Counted from the stretch's first letter, positions 40,701 through 50,145 are shown. The stretch: DNA of 64,000 bases from FEB-25 sp963822175 (GCA_963822175.1 CAWGGJ010000009.1:120868-184867); one strand, 5' to 3'. Program-made: numbers and translations. The notes: a model not told the origin generated them from the sequence alone.

Positions 40701-42422
40701 ATGACCGATAACTTTTTCCTGGATAATTTGGATCTGCAATTCCGCCTGGAGCATCTTGAGCTGCAGGACGTGATTGAATTGCAAGAAAAGCGGTATCAGT
40801 ATAGCCAAGAATATGCAGCCGCACCACGCCATTATGCCGATGCCAAGGACAATCATCGCTTGTTGCTGGAGGTTCTGGGTGAGATATGCGCCAGGGTGAT
40901 TGCCCCACGGGCAGCTGAATCAGACGAAGAAGGAGCTCACTTTGAGGATGGGCAGGTCAGTTATACGGCTGCGACACTGGAAGGGTTGAAGGCTCTCAAG
41001 CAGGCTGATCTGATGGGAGCGATGCTGCCATGGGAGTATGGCGGCCTGAACCTGCCCGAGTCGATTTTCCAGATGATGGTGGAAATCGTGTCGCGGGCAG
41101 ATGCAGGCTTGATGACGATCTTTGGTTTACAGGAGATTTCTGCAGCCATCAATGAATACGGCACTCCCGAGATAAAGCAGCGATTGCTCCCGCGCTTCAG
41201 CCATGAGGGAGCTTCAGGGGCGATGATCCTCACCGAACCGGATGCAGGGTCCGACCTGGGATCGATCCAAACCCAGGCGACTTATGACGAGACCACCGGG
41301 AAATGGTATCTCGATGGGGTCAAGCGGTTTGCCACCAATGGAAGTGCCGATATCCAGCTGGTGTTGGCGCGCAGTGAGCCAGGCTCAAGCGACGCGCGAG
41401 GGCTGTCCTTGTTTGTGGTTGAGCGGGATCAAACGGTGCGCGTCCGCCGCATCGAGAATAAGCTGGGTATCCATGCCTCCCCCACCTGCGAGGTGCAATA
41501 CAACCACACTCCCGCTGAGCTGCTCGGTAAGCGGCGCTATGGACTGATGCGCTACGCCATGGCACTGATGAACGGAGCCAGGCTGGCGGTGGGAGCCCAG
41601 GCGATCGGGATTGCCGAAGCAGCCTATCGTGAAGCCTATACCTATGCCACTCAGCGTCGCCAGTTTGGGATGTCCATCTGCGACTTGCCACCTGTTTCCC
41701 GCATGCTTGCCTCCATGCGGGGTGAAATTGAGGCGGCGCGTGCCCTTGTCACTGAGACCGGGCGTTGGGTAGACCGTGTAAAAGTCTATGAGAAACTTTC
41801 CGAAGAAAATGCTACCCCAGATCCAACTTTACGGCAGAAACTCAAGCAAGCCTCCAGTCTTGCTGAGACCCTGACCCCCCTGACAAAATATTATGCCTCA
41901 GAGATGGGCAACCGGGTGTGTTACAAGGCGATGCAAATTCATGGTGGGGTGGGCTACATGCGTGAGTTCAATGTTGAGCGTCACTACCGGGACGTGCGCG
42001 TGACCAATATTTATGAGGGTACAAGCCAGCTGCAAATTGTGGCAGCCACGGGTAAACTGCTCGGTCATGCCCTGGATGGGCTGTTCGATGAATGGGCCGG
42101 ATTGGATTACCCCGAAGCGATTTCAGACCTAAAAGATCGCCTGGTTGAGGAGATGGCGCAATTTAAGGCGTCTACAGACCTATTGAAAAATAAGGATCGC
42201 GGGGTGATTGATTATTACGCCTCCGACCTGGCGGATATGGCGGTATACCTGGTAAATTTCTGGCTTATGCTGCAGGATGGTTGCTTGGATGAGCGGAAAC
42301 GAGACCTGGTGAGATACTATATCGACGAGCACCTACCCCAGGTCCAGGTTGCCCGACAGGCGATATTGAATGCCAGCAGCGCACCCCTCCAGATGCGGGC
42401 TTCGATATTCAATATAAGATGA
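40701..42422 (+). CDS. Acyl-CoA dehydrogenase family protein
   Basis: A 573-residue acyl-CoA dehydrogenase with a longer C-terminus than the usual 380-residue form (helical extension from about 455). Substrate and FAD motifs: MILTEPDAGSDLGS, FATNGSADIQLV, YATQRRQFGM and MQIHGGVGYMREFNVERHYRDVRVTNIYEGTSQLQ, where E in YEGTS is the usual catalytic base. The extra domain resembles FadE5/AcdA-type enzymes. It follows etfBA and precedes fabI (overlap or near overlap), so this cluster links fatty-acyl oxidation and synthesis. The acyl chain it uses is unknown. Confidence 0.92.
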   Translation: MTDNFFLDNLDLQFRLEHLELQDVIELQEKRYQYSQEYAAAPRHYADAKDNHRLLLEVLGEICARVIAPRAAESDEEGAHFEDGQVSYTAATLEGLKALKQADLMGAMLPWEYGGLNLPESIFQMMVEIVSRADAGLMTIFGLQEISAAINEYGTPEIKQRLLPRFSHEGASGAMILTEPDAGSDLGSIQTQATYDETTGKWYLDGVKRFATNGSADIQLVLARSEPGSSDARGLSLFVVERDQTVRVRRIENKLGIHASPTCEVQYNHTPAELLGKRRYGLMRYAMALMNGARLAVGAQAIGIAEAAYREAYTYATQRRQFGMSICDLPPVSRMLASMRGEIEAARALVTETGRWVDRVKVYEKLSEENATPDPTLRQKLKQASSLAETLTPLTKYYASEMGNRVCYKAMQIHGGVGYMREFNVERHYRDVRVTNIYEGTSQLQIVAATGKLLGHALDGLFDEWAGLDYPEAISDLKDRLVEEMAQFKASTDLLKNKDRGVIDYYASDLADMAVYLVNFWLMLQDGCLDERKRDLVRYYIDEHLPQVQVARQAILNASSAPLQMRASIFNIR

Positions 42423-42442
42423 CAGAAAGCGAGGATACAACC

Positions 42443-43231
42443 ATGGGGTTACTGAGCGGGAAAAAGGCATTAATTTTTGGGGTTGCCAATGAACGTTCGA
42501 TCGCCTGGGGCATCACCAAGGCATTTCACGCGCAGGGTGCCCGGATAGGTTTGAGCTATGCGGGTGAGGTTCTTGAAAAGCGAGTGAAGGCGCTTGCCAA
42601 GGAAATTAACTGCACCTTTGTTGAGCCTTGTGATGTAGGCAAAGATGGCGAAATTCATTCGTTGAAAAGCAAGGCAGTGCTGGAATTTGGGCAGGTGGAT
42701 ATCCTGGTACATGCAATTGGGTTTGCCAACCGTGAGGAGCTTGCCGGCCCCTACTACCGCACGAGCCGGGCAGGTTTTCATACTGCCCTGGATATCAGCG
42801 TTTATTCATTTACTGCCCTGGCTCAGGCTTTCCAGCCCCATATGCCGACTGGGAGCGCCATGCTCACCCTGACTTACTACGGTTCTGAGAAGGTTGCCCC
42901 TGGGTATAACGTGATGGGTGTTGCCAAGGCAGCCCTGGAGTCATCCGTTCGTTACCTGGCTTATGATTTAGGCCCACAAGGGGTGAGGGTGAACGCCATC
43001 TCGGCTGGACCCATCCGTACACTGGCTGCTGCGGGTGTATCAAGGTTCAAAGATATGTATCGACATTTCACCAAGCTGGCCCCATTGCAGCAGCACGTCA
43101 CGATAGACGATATAGGGGAGGTGGCAGTATTTTTGTGCTCAGATATGGCAAGTAAAATCACGGGCGAGGTACTGTACGTGGATTCGGGGTACAATATTAT
43201 CGGTGTCCCTGAGCCACCGGAATGTGAGTGA
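42443..43231 (+). CDS. fabI: NADH-dependent enoyl-ACP reductase
   Basis: A 262-residue FabI, the last reductive step in each cycle of type II fatty-acid synthesis. It starts GLLSGKKALIFGVANERSIAWGI, with the usual split nucleotide loop. The catalytic Tyr-x6-Lys is seen as YNVMGVAK. The loop YYGSEKVAPGY and the NAISAGPIRTLAA stretch are typical. I start at ATG 42443 (GCGAGG eight bases before); an ATG at 42419 overlaps the previous stop as ATGA and could be coupled. It is the probable target for triclosan-type inhibitors by family. Bactofilin follows after 20 bases. Confidence 0.93.
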   Translation: MGLLSGKKALIFGVANERSIAWGITKAFHAQGARIGLSYAGEVLEKRVKALAKEINCTFVEPCDVGKDGEIHSLKSKAVLEFGQVDILVHAIGFANREELAGPYYRTSRAGFHTALDISVYSFTALAQAFQPHMPTGSAMLTLTYYGSEKVAPGYNVMGVAKAALESSVRYLAYDLGPQGVRVNAISAGPIRTLAAAGVSRFKDMYRHFTKLAPLQQHVTIDDIGEVAVFLCSDMASKITGEVLYVDSGYNIIGVPEPPECE

Positions 43232-43251
43232 TCTAATTAACAGGAGCAAAA

Positions 43252-43812
43252 ATGTTCCGCAAGAAAATTGAAGCCCCACCCACCGTGCCCGTTTCCACCT
43301 CCTCAGCGGCGGTATTGGACCGGATTACGTCCGTGTTGAGTGCCGGCATTAATTGGAAAGGCAACCTGGGGGGCAGTGGTGGTGTACGCATCGAAGGCAC
43401 ATTTGAGGGTGACATTGCTATACGGGGCTTGCTGGTGGTGGGTGAGACGGGTCGGGTGACCTGCCAAACGCTGCGCGCCAACACGGTCATTGTAGCAGGT
43501 GCGGTCAAGGGGGATATCACTGCTGAAAGGCTGGAGATTCGCTCCACCGGCAAGGTATGGGGGAACGTGGTCACCATGTCGTTTTCAACCGAAGAGGGGG
43601 CATTCCTGCGGGGGCAGATCACCATGGAGGAGAAGGTGGAAATTGGGGCTGGAATCATGGTGGAAAAAGCTGAGGACGAAAAACCTGCAGAAGAAAAACA
43701 CCCCGAGGAAAAGGATGCAGAGGAGAAGCCAGCTGAAAAAAGCTGGGTTCACTTGCAGCCTGATCTGGAGGAAGAAGCAGAAGAGGCTTCAACGCAAGCT
43801 ACACGGTCATAA
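43252..43812 (+). CDS. Bactofilin (polymer-forming cytoskeletal protein)
   Basis: A 186-residue bactofilin. The core, about residues 35-130, is the right-handed beta-helix of the family (INWKGNLGGSGGVRIEGTFEGDI ... LVVGETGRVTCQTLRANTVIVAGAVKGDITAERLEIRSTGKVWGNV). The ends are unstructured, the tail being Glu/Lys-rich (KPAEEKHPEEKDAEEKPAEKS). Bactofilins polymerise without nucleotide and scaffold cell-shape or envelope enzymes. The gene's last 14 bases overlap the end of ggt on the other strand. Confidence 0.92.
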   Translation: MFRKKIEAPPTVPVSTSSAAVLDRITSVLSAGINWKGNLGGSGGVRIEGTFEGDIAIRGLLVVGETGRVTCQTLRANTVIVAGAVKGDITAERLEIRSTGKVWGNVVTMSFSTEEGAFLRGQITMEEKVEIGAGIMVEKAEDEKPAEEKHPEEKDAEEKPAEKSWVHLQPDLEEEAEEASTQATRS

Positions 43813-45448
43813 CACAGCCGTCGGCGCGAGGGTCGCTACCGCCGCATAAAACACCCGTGCCCAGGTCCCGGTGGATAATTTGCCCGCGGCCAAAGACTGA
43901 GCGCTCGTATCCACTGACACTATGCACATGATGCCCCATCTTATCCAGTTCTGCCTGGATATCTGCCGGGATGCCATCTTCAAGCAATACCTGTCCCCCT
44001 GATGTACCGTCATTAATGCAAAACCGAGGCTGATCAAGCACTGCTTGCGGATCCAGGCTATCATCGACCAGTGCTGAAACTACCTGCATGTGCCCCTGGG
44101 GTTGCATAAAGCCGCCCATCACGCCAAAGCTGGCATAAAGGCTATTGAGTCGACCGGATAACCTATCCGAGTCCACCGTGATCAAACCAGGGATGATGGT
44201 GTGATATGGGCGTTTGCCTGGTGCCAGTGAATTAGGATGAGAAGGATCAAGCGAGAAACCCACACCACGATTTTGTAGTGTAAAACCCCAGCCGGAGGGG
44301 ACGATGCCAGTGCCAAAGCCCATATAATTGCTGTTGATAAAAGAACAGGCATTCCCTTCTGCATCCACTGTGCAGAGATAAACTGTATCTGATGATGAAG
44401 TGGGGGTCCCGTGGACCTGGTCGAGGGTGGCACAATCAGGACGGATCAGCTTGCGCCGCTCGGTGGCATAATCCTTTGAAAGCAGCCATTCCAATGGTGC
44501 TGGGGAAAACGCCGGGTCTGCCACATACCAGCGCGTGTCAGCAAACGCCAGGCGCATGGTTTCGATCATCAGGTGCAGGCGTTGAGTGGAGAGCGGAGGC
44601 AGGGAGGCAATATCATAGCCTTCCAGCAAATTGAGCGCTAACAGTGCTGCCAGTCCTTGACCGTTGGGAGGGCACTCCCATACCCGCACATGGCGATAGG
44701 TCGTGCTGATAGGCTGCTCCCAGGTGCTGGTGTGGTTTGCCAGGTCACTCACGCTGAGGCAGCCGCCTGCTTGCTGGACCACCGAGGCAACGGCTTCAGC
44801 GATCCCACCCTGGTAGAAGGCAACTTTACCTCCTTCCACAATCCTGCGCAGGGTGCGGGCTAAACCTGGGTTACGGAAAATTTCACCTGCCCGGGGAGCT
44901 TCTCCCGCGATGGTCATTTCCATTCCACCGGGCGCCTTCCGTAATCTTTCAATACTGCGACCCCAAAAATAGGCTGTGATCGGGGAGACCGGGAATCCCT
45001 GCTCCGCCAGATGGATGGCAGGAGCAAGAACCTGGCTTATGGGCAATCGCCCATGGCGCTCCAATAAGTCGCACCAGCCGGCACATGCCCCCGGGACGGT
45101 GATCGTATAGGGATGAAACTGGGGTAAATTTTCCTCCAATCCTTCCTTTTGAAGACGCTCGATGGATAAGCTCCCAGGAGCCCGCCCGGAGCCGTTGAGG
45201 GCAGTGATCTGGCCTGTGGAAGCTTCAAAATACAAGGCAAAGCAGTCTCCACCCAAACCGGTCGAGGTGGGTTCAGTAACGTTTAAAGCGGCCGCGGTAG
45301 CGACAGCCGCATCAGCCGCATTACCACCCCGGGAAAGTATTTCCAGCCCGGCAGCGACCGCCAGGGGCTGGGAGGTAGCCACCATACCGCCCAGCCCATA
45401 AACAGACGAGCGGCGGGACAAAAAGCTAAGTTCACTACTTGTGGTCAT
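43799..45448 (-). CDS. ggt: Gamma-glutamyltransferase
   Basis: A 549-residue gamma-glutamyltransferase precursor, which splits into two chains and moves glutamyl groups from glutathione-type peptides. The N-terminal pattern is typical (GMVATSQPLAVAAGLEIL, GGNAADAAVATAAALNVTEP, STGLGGDCF). The cleavage/catalytic threonine is in SSSDTVYLCTVDAEGNA, and the later VNSNYMGFGTG-like stretch, SFINSNYMGFGTGIVPSGWGF, is standard. No signal peptide is visible, so it may be cytosolic. AGAGG is near ATG 45448. The stop overlaps bactofilin's end. Confidence 0.88.
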   Translation of the reverse strand: MTTSSELSFLSRRSSVYGLGGMVATSQPLAVAAGLEILSRGGNAADAAVATAAALNVTEPTSTGLGGDCFALYFEASTGQITALNGSGRAPGSLSIERLQKEGLEENLPQFHPYTITVPGACAGWCDLLERHGRLPISQVLAPAIHLAEQGFPVSPITAYFWGRSIERLRKAPGGMEMTIAGEAPRAGEIFRNPGLARTLRRIVEGGKVAFYQGGIAEAVASVVQQAGGCLSVSDLANHTSTWEQPISTTYRHVRVWECPPNGQGLAALLALNLLEGYDIASLPPLSTQRLHLMIETMRLAFADTRWYVADPAFSPAPLEWLLSKDYATERRKLIRPDCATLDQVHGTPTSSSDTVYLCTVDAEGNACSFINSNYMGFGTGIVPSGWGFTLQNRGVGFSLDPSHPNSLAPGKRPYHTIIPGLITVDSDRLSGRLNSLYASFGVMGGFMQPQGHMQVVSALVDDSLDPQAVLDQPRFCINDGTSGGQVLLEDGIPADIQAELDKMGHHVHSVSGYERSVFGRGQIIHRDLGTGVLCGGSDPRADGCVMTV

Positions 45449-45460
45449 AATAGCCTCTTG

Positions 45461-45508
45461 TTAAAAGAAAAGCACACAGAACCGGGTATCTCATTTAGCT
45501 CTGTGTGC
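45461..45508 (-). terminator. Terminator after selD
   Basis: A 9-bp stem (GCACACAGA 45472-45480 with TCTGTGTGC 45500-45508) and 19-base loop, followed on the minus strand by TTTTCTTTT. It lies 19 bases after the selD stop and just before the ggt start. Confidence 0.8.
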
Positions 45509-45526
45509 ATTGATTTTTCCAACAAC

Positions 45527-46600
45527 TCATTGGACGACTTCTATTCCATTTCCCGAGACGACCTCGCCGATCACCCAGAGGGGTTGTCCTCGTTGCTTTG
45601 CCTGGGCGAGAAGCTTATCCAGCCTGTCGGGGGGTACAGCAAGCAGCAATCCACCGCTGGTTTGCGAGTCAAACAGCAGCAGCTGGGAGGGCTCGTCGAG
45701 TGCAGGATCAAAATGGACATTGGAGCCGAAGTAGAGCCGGTTATCATAGGTGCCGCCGGGGAAAATGTACTGCCCGGCGTAAGTGCGGGCGCCTGAAATG
45801 AAGGGAATTTTATGATAACTAAAGCGGACACCCACCCCAGATGCTTCTGCCATCTCATAGGTATGCCCAAGCAAACTGAACCCGGTGACATCCGTTCCAC
45901 CATGCAGATCAAACTCATTTGCCAGCTCTGAAGCAGCCTTGTTCAGCTTTTTCATCCACTCCACGGCCTCTGCAATGTCTTCCGGAGTGGCTTGCTGGCG
46001 CTTAAGGGCGGTCGTGGTGGTACCAAACCCAAGCGGCTTGGAGAGCACCAGTAAGTCGCCGGTATGCAATCCCTTTTTGGTGAGCATGTGCTTTAAATCG
46101 ACAAAGCCCAGGACGACCAAGCCGTATTTTGGCTCATTATCCTGGACGGTGTGACCGCCAGCGATGACCACCCCGGCCTGGCGGGCGATCTCAGCCCCAC
46201 CGTGAAAAATGTTGCTGATGACCTCGGGTGGCAGGTCGGGCGGCATGGCGGCAATATTGAGGGCTAAAAATGGCTTCCCACCCATGGCGTACACATCGGA
46301 AAGGGCGTTGGCGGCAGCGATGGCACCATAATCATAGGCATCATCCACCACCGGGGTGAAGAAGTCGGTCGTCACCACCAGGGCGCGTTCATCGTCCAAT
46401 TGCCATACGGCCGCGTCGTCAGGCTCACCCAGCCCGACAAGCAGACTGGGATAATCTAACGGGTTGAATATCCCCTGCAAGGGGCGCAGCACCTGCGCCA
46501 GCGTTTCCGCATTCAGTTTGGACGCTCAGCCTGCACAGCTGGAGAGTGTTGTCAGGCGGATTTGTCGTCCGGAAGGGTTCTTATCAGCTTGGCTCATCAT
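45527..46600 (-). CDS. selD: Selenide, water dikinase with selenocysteine in the active site
   Basis: A 357-residue SelD that makes selenophosphate from selenide and ATP. A normal gene call starts at GTG 46492, but the same frame continues upstream through one TGA to ATG 46600 (or 46597). The upstream part reads IRLTTLSSCAG-U-ASKLNAETLAQVLRPLQG, the SelD active-site region, with U25 exactly where E. coli has Cys17 and K28 where it has Lys20. So TGA 46526-46528 should be read as selenocysteine. Downstream motifs are complete: DDAAVW, TTDFFTPVVDD, GGHTVQDNEP, GTDVTGFSLLGH. No strong ribosome site is seen. A band-7 gene is upstream, and a terminator follows. Confidence 0.93.
46500..46528 (-). 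promoter_or_regulatory. Candidate bacterial SECIS element in selD
   Basis: The mRNA directly after and including the UGA (46526-46528) can fold: AGCGU pairs with ACGCU, then CC with GG closing an 11-base loop. The distance between the UGA and the loop matches bacterial SECIS elements that recruit SelB. The exact loop nucleotides are inferred. Confidence 0.6.
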
Positions 46601-46632
46601 ATCTGCTTCAGTAGGAATTACAAATTAATATC

Positions 46633-47670
46633 CTATGGTAAGGTTGGCTCAGGGGTAGCTGTGGGCAGGGTGGGCAGCGTCAATAGATAGGGATTATCGT
46701 TTGGCACCAGCATCACCTGGATACCCGGAGCAAGCTGGTTGATGTACTGGTAGAGCAGCAGGTTGTCGTTATTCTTCAATGCAAGGGCGATCATCTCCAG
46801 TGCCTTGGCCTCAGCATCTGCCTGGATGAGGCGTGCGTCAGCCGCACCCTGGGCATTGATCACCACTGCATCAGCCTGACCCTGGGCTACCTGGCGGGCC
46901 TGTTCAGCTTCCTGCCTGCGCTGCTCAACCACAAATTTTGCTTGTTGCGCCAGCTGTTCCGCCACCTGCTTTTGCTCCACCGAGGCGGCGTATTCAGGCG
47001 AGAAGGTGATGTTACGCAGGATGAAATCGACCAGGGTCAACCCGTTGTCGCTCAAATTTTGTTCGAAGACATCTGATATCTGATTAACCATTTCAGTTCG
47101 CTTTGAGGTGACCACCTGTTCGACCTGGTATTGTGAGACCACGTCACGAATCACACCGCGTGCCAGGGGTCTCACCAGCTCATCCGAATAGCGGTCCTGC
47201 CAGTCGATGTGTAACTGGACAACTTTAGCCGGATCAATGGCATAGATCACCGAAGCATCTACAAAAATCTCCTGGCCATCGGAGGTACGGGCAGTAATCG
47301 AATCATCCCCCTGGATCTCGCCTTCATTGGGAGCGATGGACATGGTATAGGTCTGGCGCGAGATGGGGTAGACAACCACGTTCTCAAAGAACGGGATGAT
47401 CCAACGCAGACCCGGCTGTAATGGCTCAGAGCGGTAGCCACCAGGTTGAACAGCCGAGATAACCACACCGCGCTCCTCAGGTTGAATGAAAACCAATCCT
47501 GCGCTAACGACGGATAATATTATTGCCCCTCCTAGGGCGACTAGAAGAATCGTGACGGCGCCCTTGACCGGTTTATTGCGCGAGGCGCGCATTACAACGA
47601 TGAAGATTAAGCCAAAAAAAGCTATCCAGGCAACTGCGGCAAAAACCTTAATAATACTTGCGACGTTCAT
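46633..47670 (-). CDS. Band-7/prohibitin-like (SPFH) membrane protein
   Basis: A 345-residue SPFH protein. Two N-terminal membrane segments (residues about 5-27 and 38-60), then the band-7 domain (about 65-255: VFIQPEERGVVISAVQPGGYRSEPLQPGLRWIIPFFENVVVYPISRQTYT), then an Ala/Gln/Glu-rich coiled coil (VEQKQVAEQLAQQAKFVVEQRRQEAEQARQ) and a Thr/Pro tail. Prohibitins form rings that scaffold membrane proteases. GAGGAG lies before ATG 47670. selD begins 32 bases after its stop on the same strand. Confidence 0.9.
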   Translation of the reverse strand: MNVASIIKVFAAVAWIAFFGLIFIVVMRASRNKPVKGAVTILLVALGGAIILSVVSAGLVFIQPEERGVVISAVQPGGYRSEPLQPGLRWIIPFFENVVVYPISRQTYTMSIAPNEGEIQGDDSITARTSDGQEIFVDASVIYAIDPAKVVQLHIDWQDRYSDELVRPLARGVIRDVVSQYQVEQVVTSKRTEMVNQISDVFEQNLSDNGLTLVDFILRNITFSPEYAASVEQKQVAEQLAQQAKFVVEQRRQEAEQARQVAQGQADAVVINAQGAADARLIQADAEAKALEMIALALKNNDNLLLYQYINQLAPGIQVMLVPNDNPYLLTLPTLPTATPEPTLP

Positions 47671-47840
47671 TTTATCTCTCCTCTTTTGATCTAAATTGAT
47701 TATAACCCGATTCTATGCCAGGCTATTTCACGGGTGAAACCATGCGGTCCATTTATAGTTTACTGTGATTGGTATGGGCAACCCCTGGGATAATCTAAGG
47801 AATGGCGGGAGAAACCTTCAAAATGTGATACCATGCGGGC

Positions 47841-48527
47841 ATGGGACATTTCATCAGCCGGGTAACAGAAATCCGTCTTGATGCCAGCAAACAAATGGAG
47901 GCTTTCGTCGGCTGCCCGGTTGAGGCGATTCCCCGGGCGGGGCAGTATTTGCTGGCATCTGACCTTAGCCAGCCTGGAGAAGTGCTTGGAACGGCGATTT
48001 TTGTTGCTGAAATGACCGTGGATGGTTTTTGGGCAGCGCCTCCCATTCCTCTCGCCTGGAAGCCGGGAACGAACCTCGACCTGGTGGGACCACTCGGGCA
48101 TGGATTTGACCTGCCCAGGGAGGTCCAGCGCCTGGGATTAGTTGCCCTGGGGGATAGCATCTCACGCATGATGCCTCTGGTGACACTGACCCAGCATCAT
48201 CGCGGGATAACCCTTTTCACTGACCTGCCACTGCCACGCATTCCCTCCTTTTTGGAAGTGTACCCACTGTCTTCCCTGGCGGAAGCATTGGATTGGCCCG
48301 ATTTTATGGTGGTTGACCTGCCACTGCACAGATTGCCTGAATTGAGGCAGATGCTTGGCACCCCGCAAGGAATAAACTTTTCCTGCCCAACACAGGTCTT
48401 GCTGACCACACCCATGCCGTGCGCGGGGTTGGCAAAATGTGGAGCCTGTGCTGTTCCTGCCCACAGAGGTTGGAAGTTGGCGTGCGAGGACGGGCCGGTG
48501 TTTGATCTCGATCAGTTAAAGTGGTGA
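47841..48527 (+). CDS. PyrK-like electron-transfer protein (divergent)
   Basis: A 228-residue protein related to the dihydroorotate dehydrogenase electron-transfer subunit. The C-terminus has the 2Fe-2S ligands, TPMPCAGLAKCGACAVPAHRGWKLACEDGPVFD, as C-x5-C-x2-C-x11-C, a little different from the usual C-x4-C-x2-C-x15-C. The ending CEDGPVFD is the PyrK hallmark. The FAD-binding RPYSI-like motif is not clear. No ribosome site. The PyrD-like gene starts three bases after the stop. I think it transfers electrons to the partner's product. The true substrate is unknown. Confidence 0.7.
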   Translation: MGHFISRVTEIRLDASKQMEAFVGCPVEAIPRAGQYLLASDLSQPGEVLGTAIFVAEMTVDGFWAAPPIPLAWKPGTNLDLVGPLGHGFDLPREVQRLGLVALGDSISRMMPLVTLTQHHRGITLFTDLPLPRIPSFLEVYPLSSLAEALDWPDFMVVDLPLHRLPELRQMLGTPQGINFSCPTQVLLTTPMPCAGLAKCGACAVPAHRGWKLACEDGPVFDLDQLKW

Positions 48528-48530
48528 AGG

Positions 48531-49289
48531 ATGACAAATCTCGATTTAGTCATTGCCCCTCCAGTGATGAATACCGCAGGAAGCCTTGGATTCTCCCCCG
48601 ATATGCATAGCCCGGTGGACTGGTCAAGGCTGGGGGCATTTATTACCAACCCGGTGAGCCTGACGCCACGTACCCCTGCCCACGGAAAACGGTTCACCGA
48701 ATTCCCTGGAGGCTTTCTGTTGCACACGGGATATCCTAACCCAGGGCTCAACAGGGCCGTGAAACAATACGCCAAACATTGGCGCTCCTCGCCTATCCCG
48801 GTGTTCGTTCACCTTCTAGCCAGGAGCCCGGATGAGGTGGTGTCGATGACACACAGGTTGGAGATGGTGGAGGGTGTCATGGGACTGGAAGTAGGCGTGG
48901 ACAGTGACGCAAGTGTACACCTTGTGACCACACTCACCCAGGCAGCCTGCGGCGAGCTGCCTGTGATCATGCGCTTGCCGATGGAACATTGTATCGACCT
49001 GGCTAAAGCAGCCATAAATGCTGGGGCGGCAGCCATCAGCCTGGCCCCACCGCGAGGAATGTACCCGTCAGATGATGGCGAGCTGGTGAAGGGCAGGCTT
49101 TATGGACCGGCGATACTTCCAGTAGTCTTGAGGCTGGTGCATGAGTTAGCTCAAGCAGGCATCCCAGTCATCGGTGCTGGCGGAGTATATTCACAGCAGC
49201 ATGCAGATGCCATGCTGGCAGCAGGCGCTTTCGCAGTTCAGCTGGACAGTGTGTTCTGGCGCAGTGCTGGTTATCGAGTATCCATTTAA
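48531..49289 (+). CDS. PyrD-like FMN barrel protein (divergent)
   Basis: A 252-residue FMN-binding TIM barrel related to class 1B dihydroorotate dehydrogenase. The C-terminal phosphate-binding part is well kept (GRLYGPAILPVVLRLV ... IPVIGAGGVYSQQHADAMLAAGAFAVQLDS), as is the N-terminal PPVMNTAGSLG. The usual catalytic loop with SCPN is missing (here MGLEVGVDSDAS), so it is not a standard dihydroorotate dehydrogenase. GTGAAGG precedes the ATG. With the PyrK-like gene just before, it may oxidise another substrate. Confidence 0.7.
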   Translation: MTNLDLVIAPPVMNTAGSLGFSPDMHSPVDWSRLGAFITNPVSLTPRTPAHGKRFTEFPGGFLLHTGYPNPGLNRAVKQYAKHWRSSPIPVFVHLLARSPDEVVSMTHRLEMVEGVMGLEVGVDSDASVHLVTTLTQAACGELPVIMRLPMEHCIDLAKAAINAGAAAISLAPPRGMYPSDDGELVKGRLYGPAILPVVLRLVHELAQAGIPVIGAGGVYSQQHADAMLAAGAFAVQLDSVFWRSAGYRVSI

Positions 49290-49299
49290 AGGAGCATCC

Positions 49300-50145
49300 A
49301 TGGATATCATTAAGATCGACTCGCATTCCACGGCATTCATCCGACCCCTTGAAGGCGTCAATGCTGGCTTGATCCAGACCCCCAGTGGCATGATTTTAAT
49401 CGATACCACCTCCTCTCCAGCAGAAGCCAGGGGTTTACTCGATGCCATCGGCGTTTTAATAAGCGATGTGCAGATGGTGGTTAACACCCACTTTCACAGC
49501 GACCACACCTGGGGCAACCAGGTGTTCAAATGCCCAATTCTGGCACATCGCCTGTGCCAGGAGCGCATGAGAACCGCCCTAACAAATGAATGGAGCCAGG
49601 AAACATTCCGCTCCTATCTTGCCGATCTAAAAAAAACTGACGTCAAAAAGGCAAAAGAATTTTCCAGCACGCTGAAAGATTTACACATCACATTACCAGA
49701 CAAGGTTTTTGATGAACAATTCGAGGGAGAATCAGGCGGGTTAAAATACCAGGTCATCCATCTGGGTGGGCACACCCCCGACCTATCAGTGGTTTGGCTG
49801 CCTGAAAGCAGGGTGCTCTTCGCTTCAGACCTGATCTTTCAAGGGCGTTACCCGTACATCTTCGATGCAGACATACCCGCCTGGATCGACAGGTTAAACC
49901 AGCTGATTAAATTTAATGCCTCTGCGATCGTTCCGGGTCATGGTGTGATGTGTGGAGAAACTGAAATTACCTATCTAAGGGGATATTTACAGGAAACATG
50001 GAATCTCACCGCTGACCATATCCACGCGGGGCATAGCCCTGAAGAAACCGCAGCAGATCCGGCATTCCCTATTTTTCACGAGAACAAGTACGAGCGCCTT
50101 CACCGGGCAAATATTCATTATATCTACAAGCAAATATTGGGATAA
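49300..50145 (+). CDS. MBL-fold metallohydrolase
   Basis: A 281-residue metallo-beta-lactamase-fold protein. Metal motif NTHFHSDHTWGN (H64, H66, D68, H69), then HLGGHTPD, FASDLIF and IVPGHG, which gives a full two-metal site. The start is ATG 49300 with AAAGGAG just before; the frame runs upstream to 49174 inside the PyrD-like gene, but that part is not protein-like. Possible functions range from lactonase to glyoxalase II-like; the substrate is unknown. It is likely co-transcribed with the PyrK/PyrD-like pair (10-base gap). Confidence 0.85.
   Translation: MDIIKIDSHSTAFIRPLEGVNAGLIQTPSGMILIDTTSSPAEARGLLDAIGVLISDVQMVVNTHFHSDHTWGNQVFKCPILAHRLCQERMRTALTNEWSQETFRSYLADLKKTDVKKAKEFSSTLKDLHITLPDKVFDEQFEGESGGLKYQVIHLGGHTPDLSVVWLPESRVLFASDLIFQGRYPYIFDADIPAWIDRLNQLIKFNASAIVPGHGVMCGETEITYLRGYLQETWNLTADHIHAGHSPEETAADPAFPIFHENKYERLHRANIHYIYKQILG

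Noticed and set aside
43799..43812. Overlap of bactofilin and ggt ends as an error
   Set aside because: Both ends are intact and a 14-base convergent overlap is ordinary.
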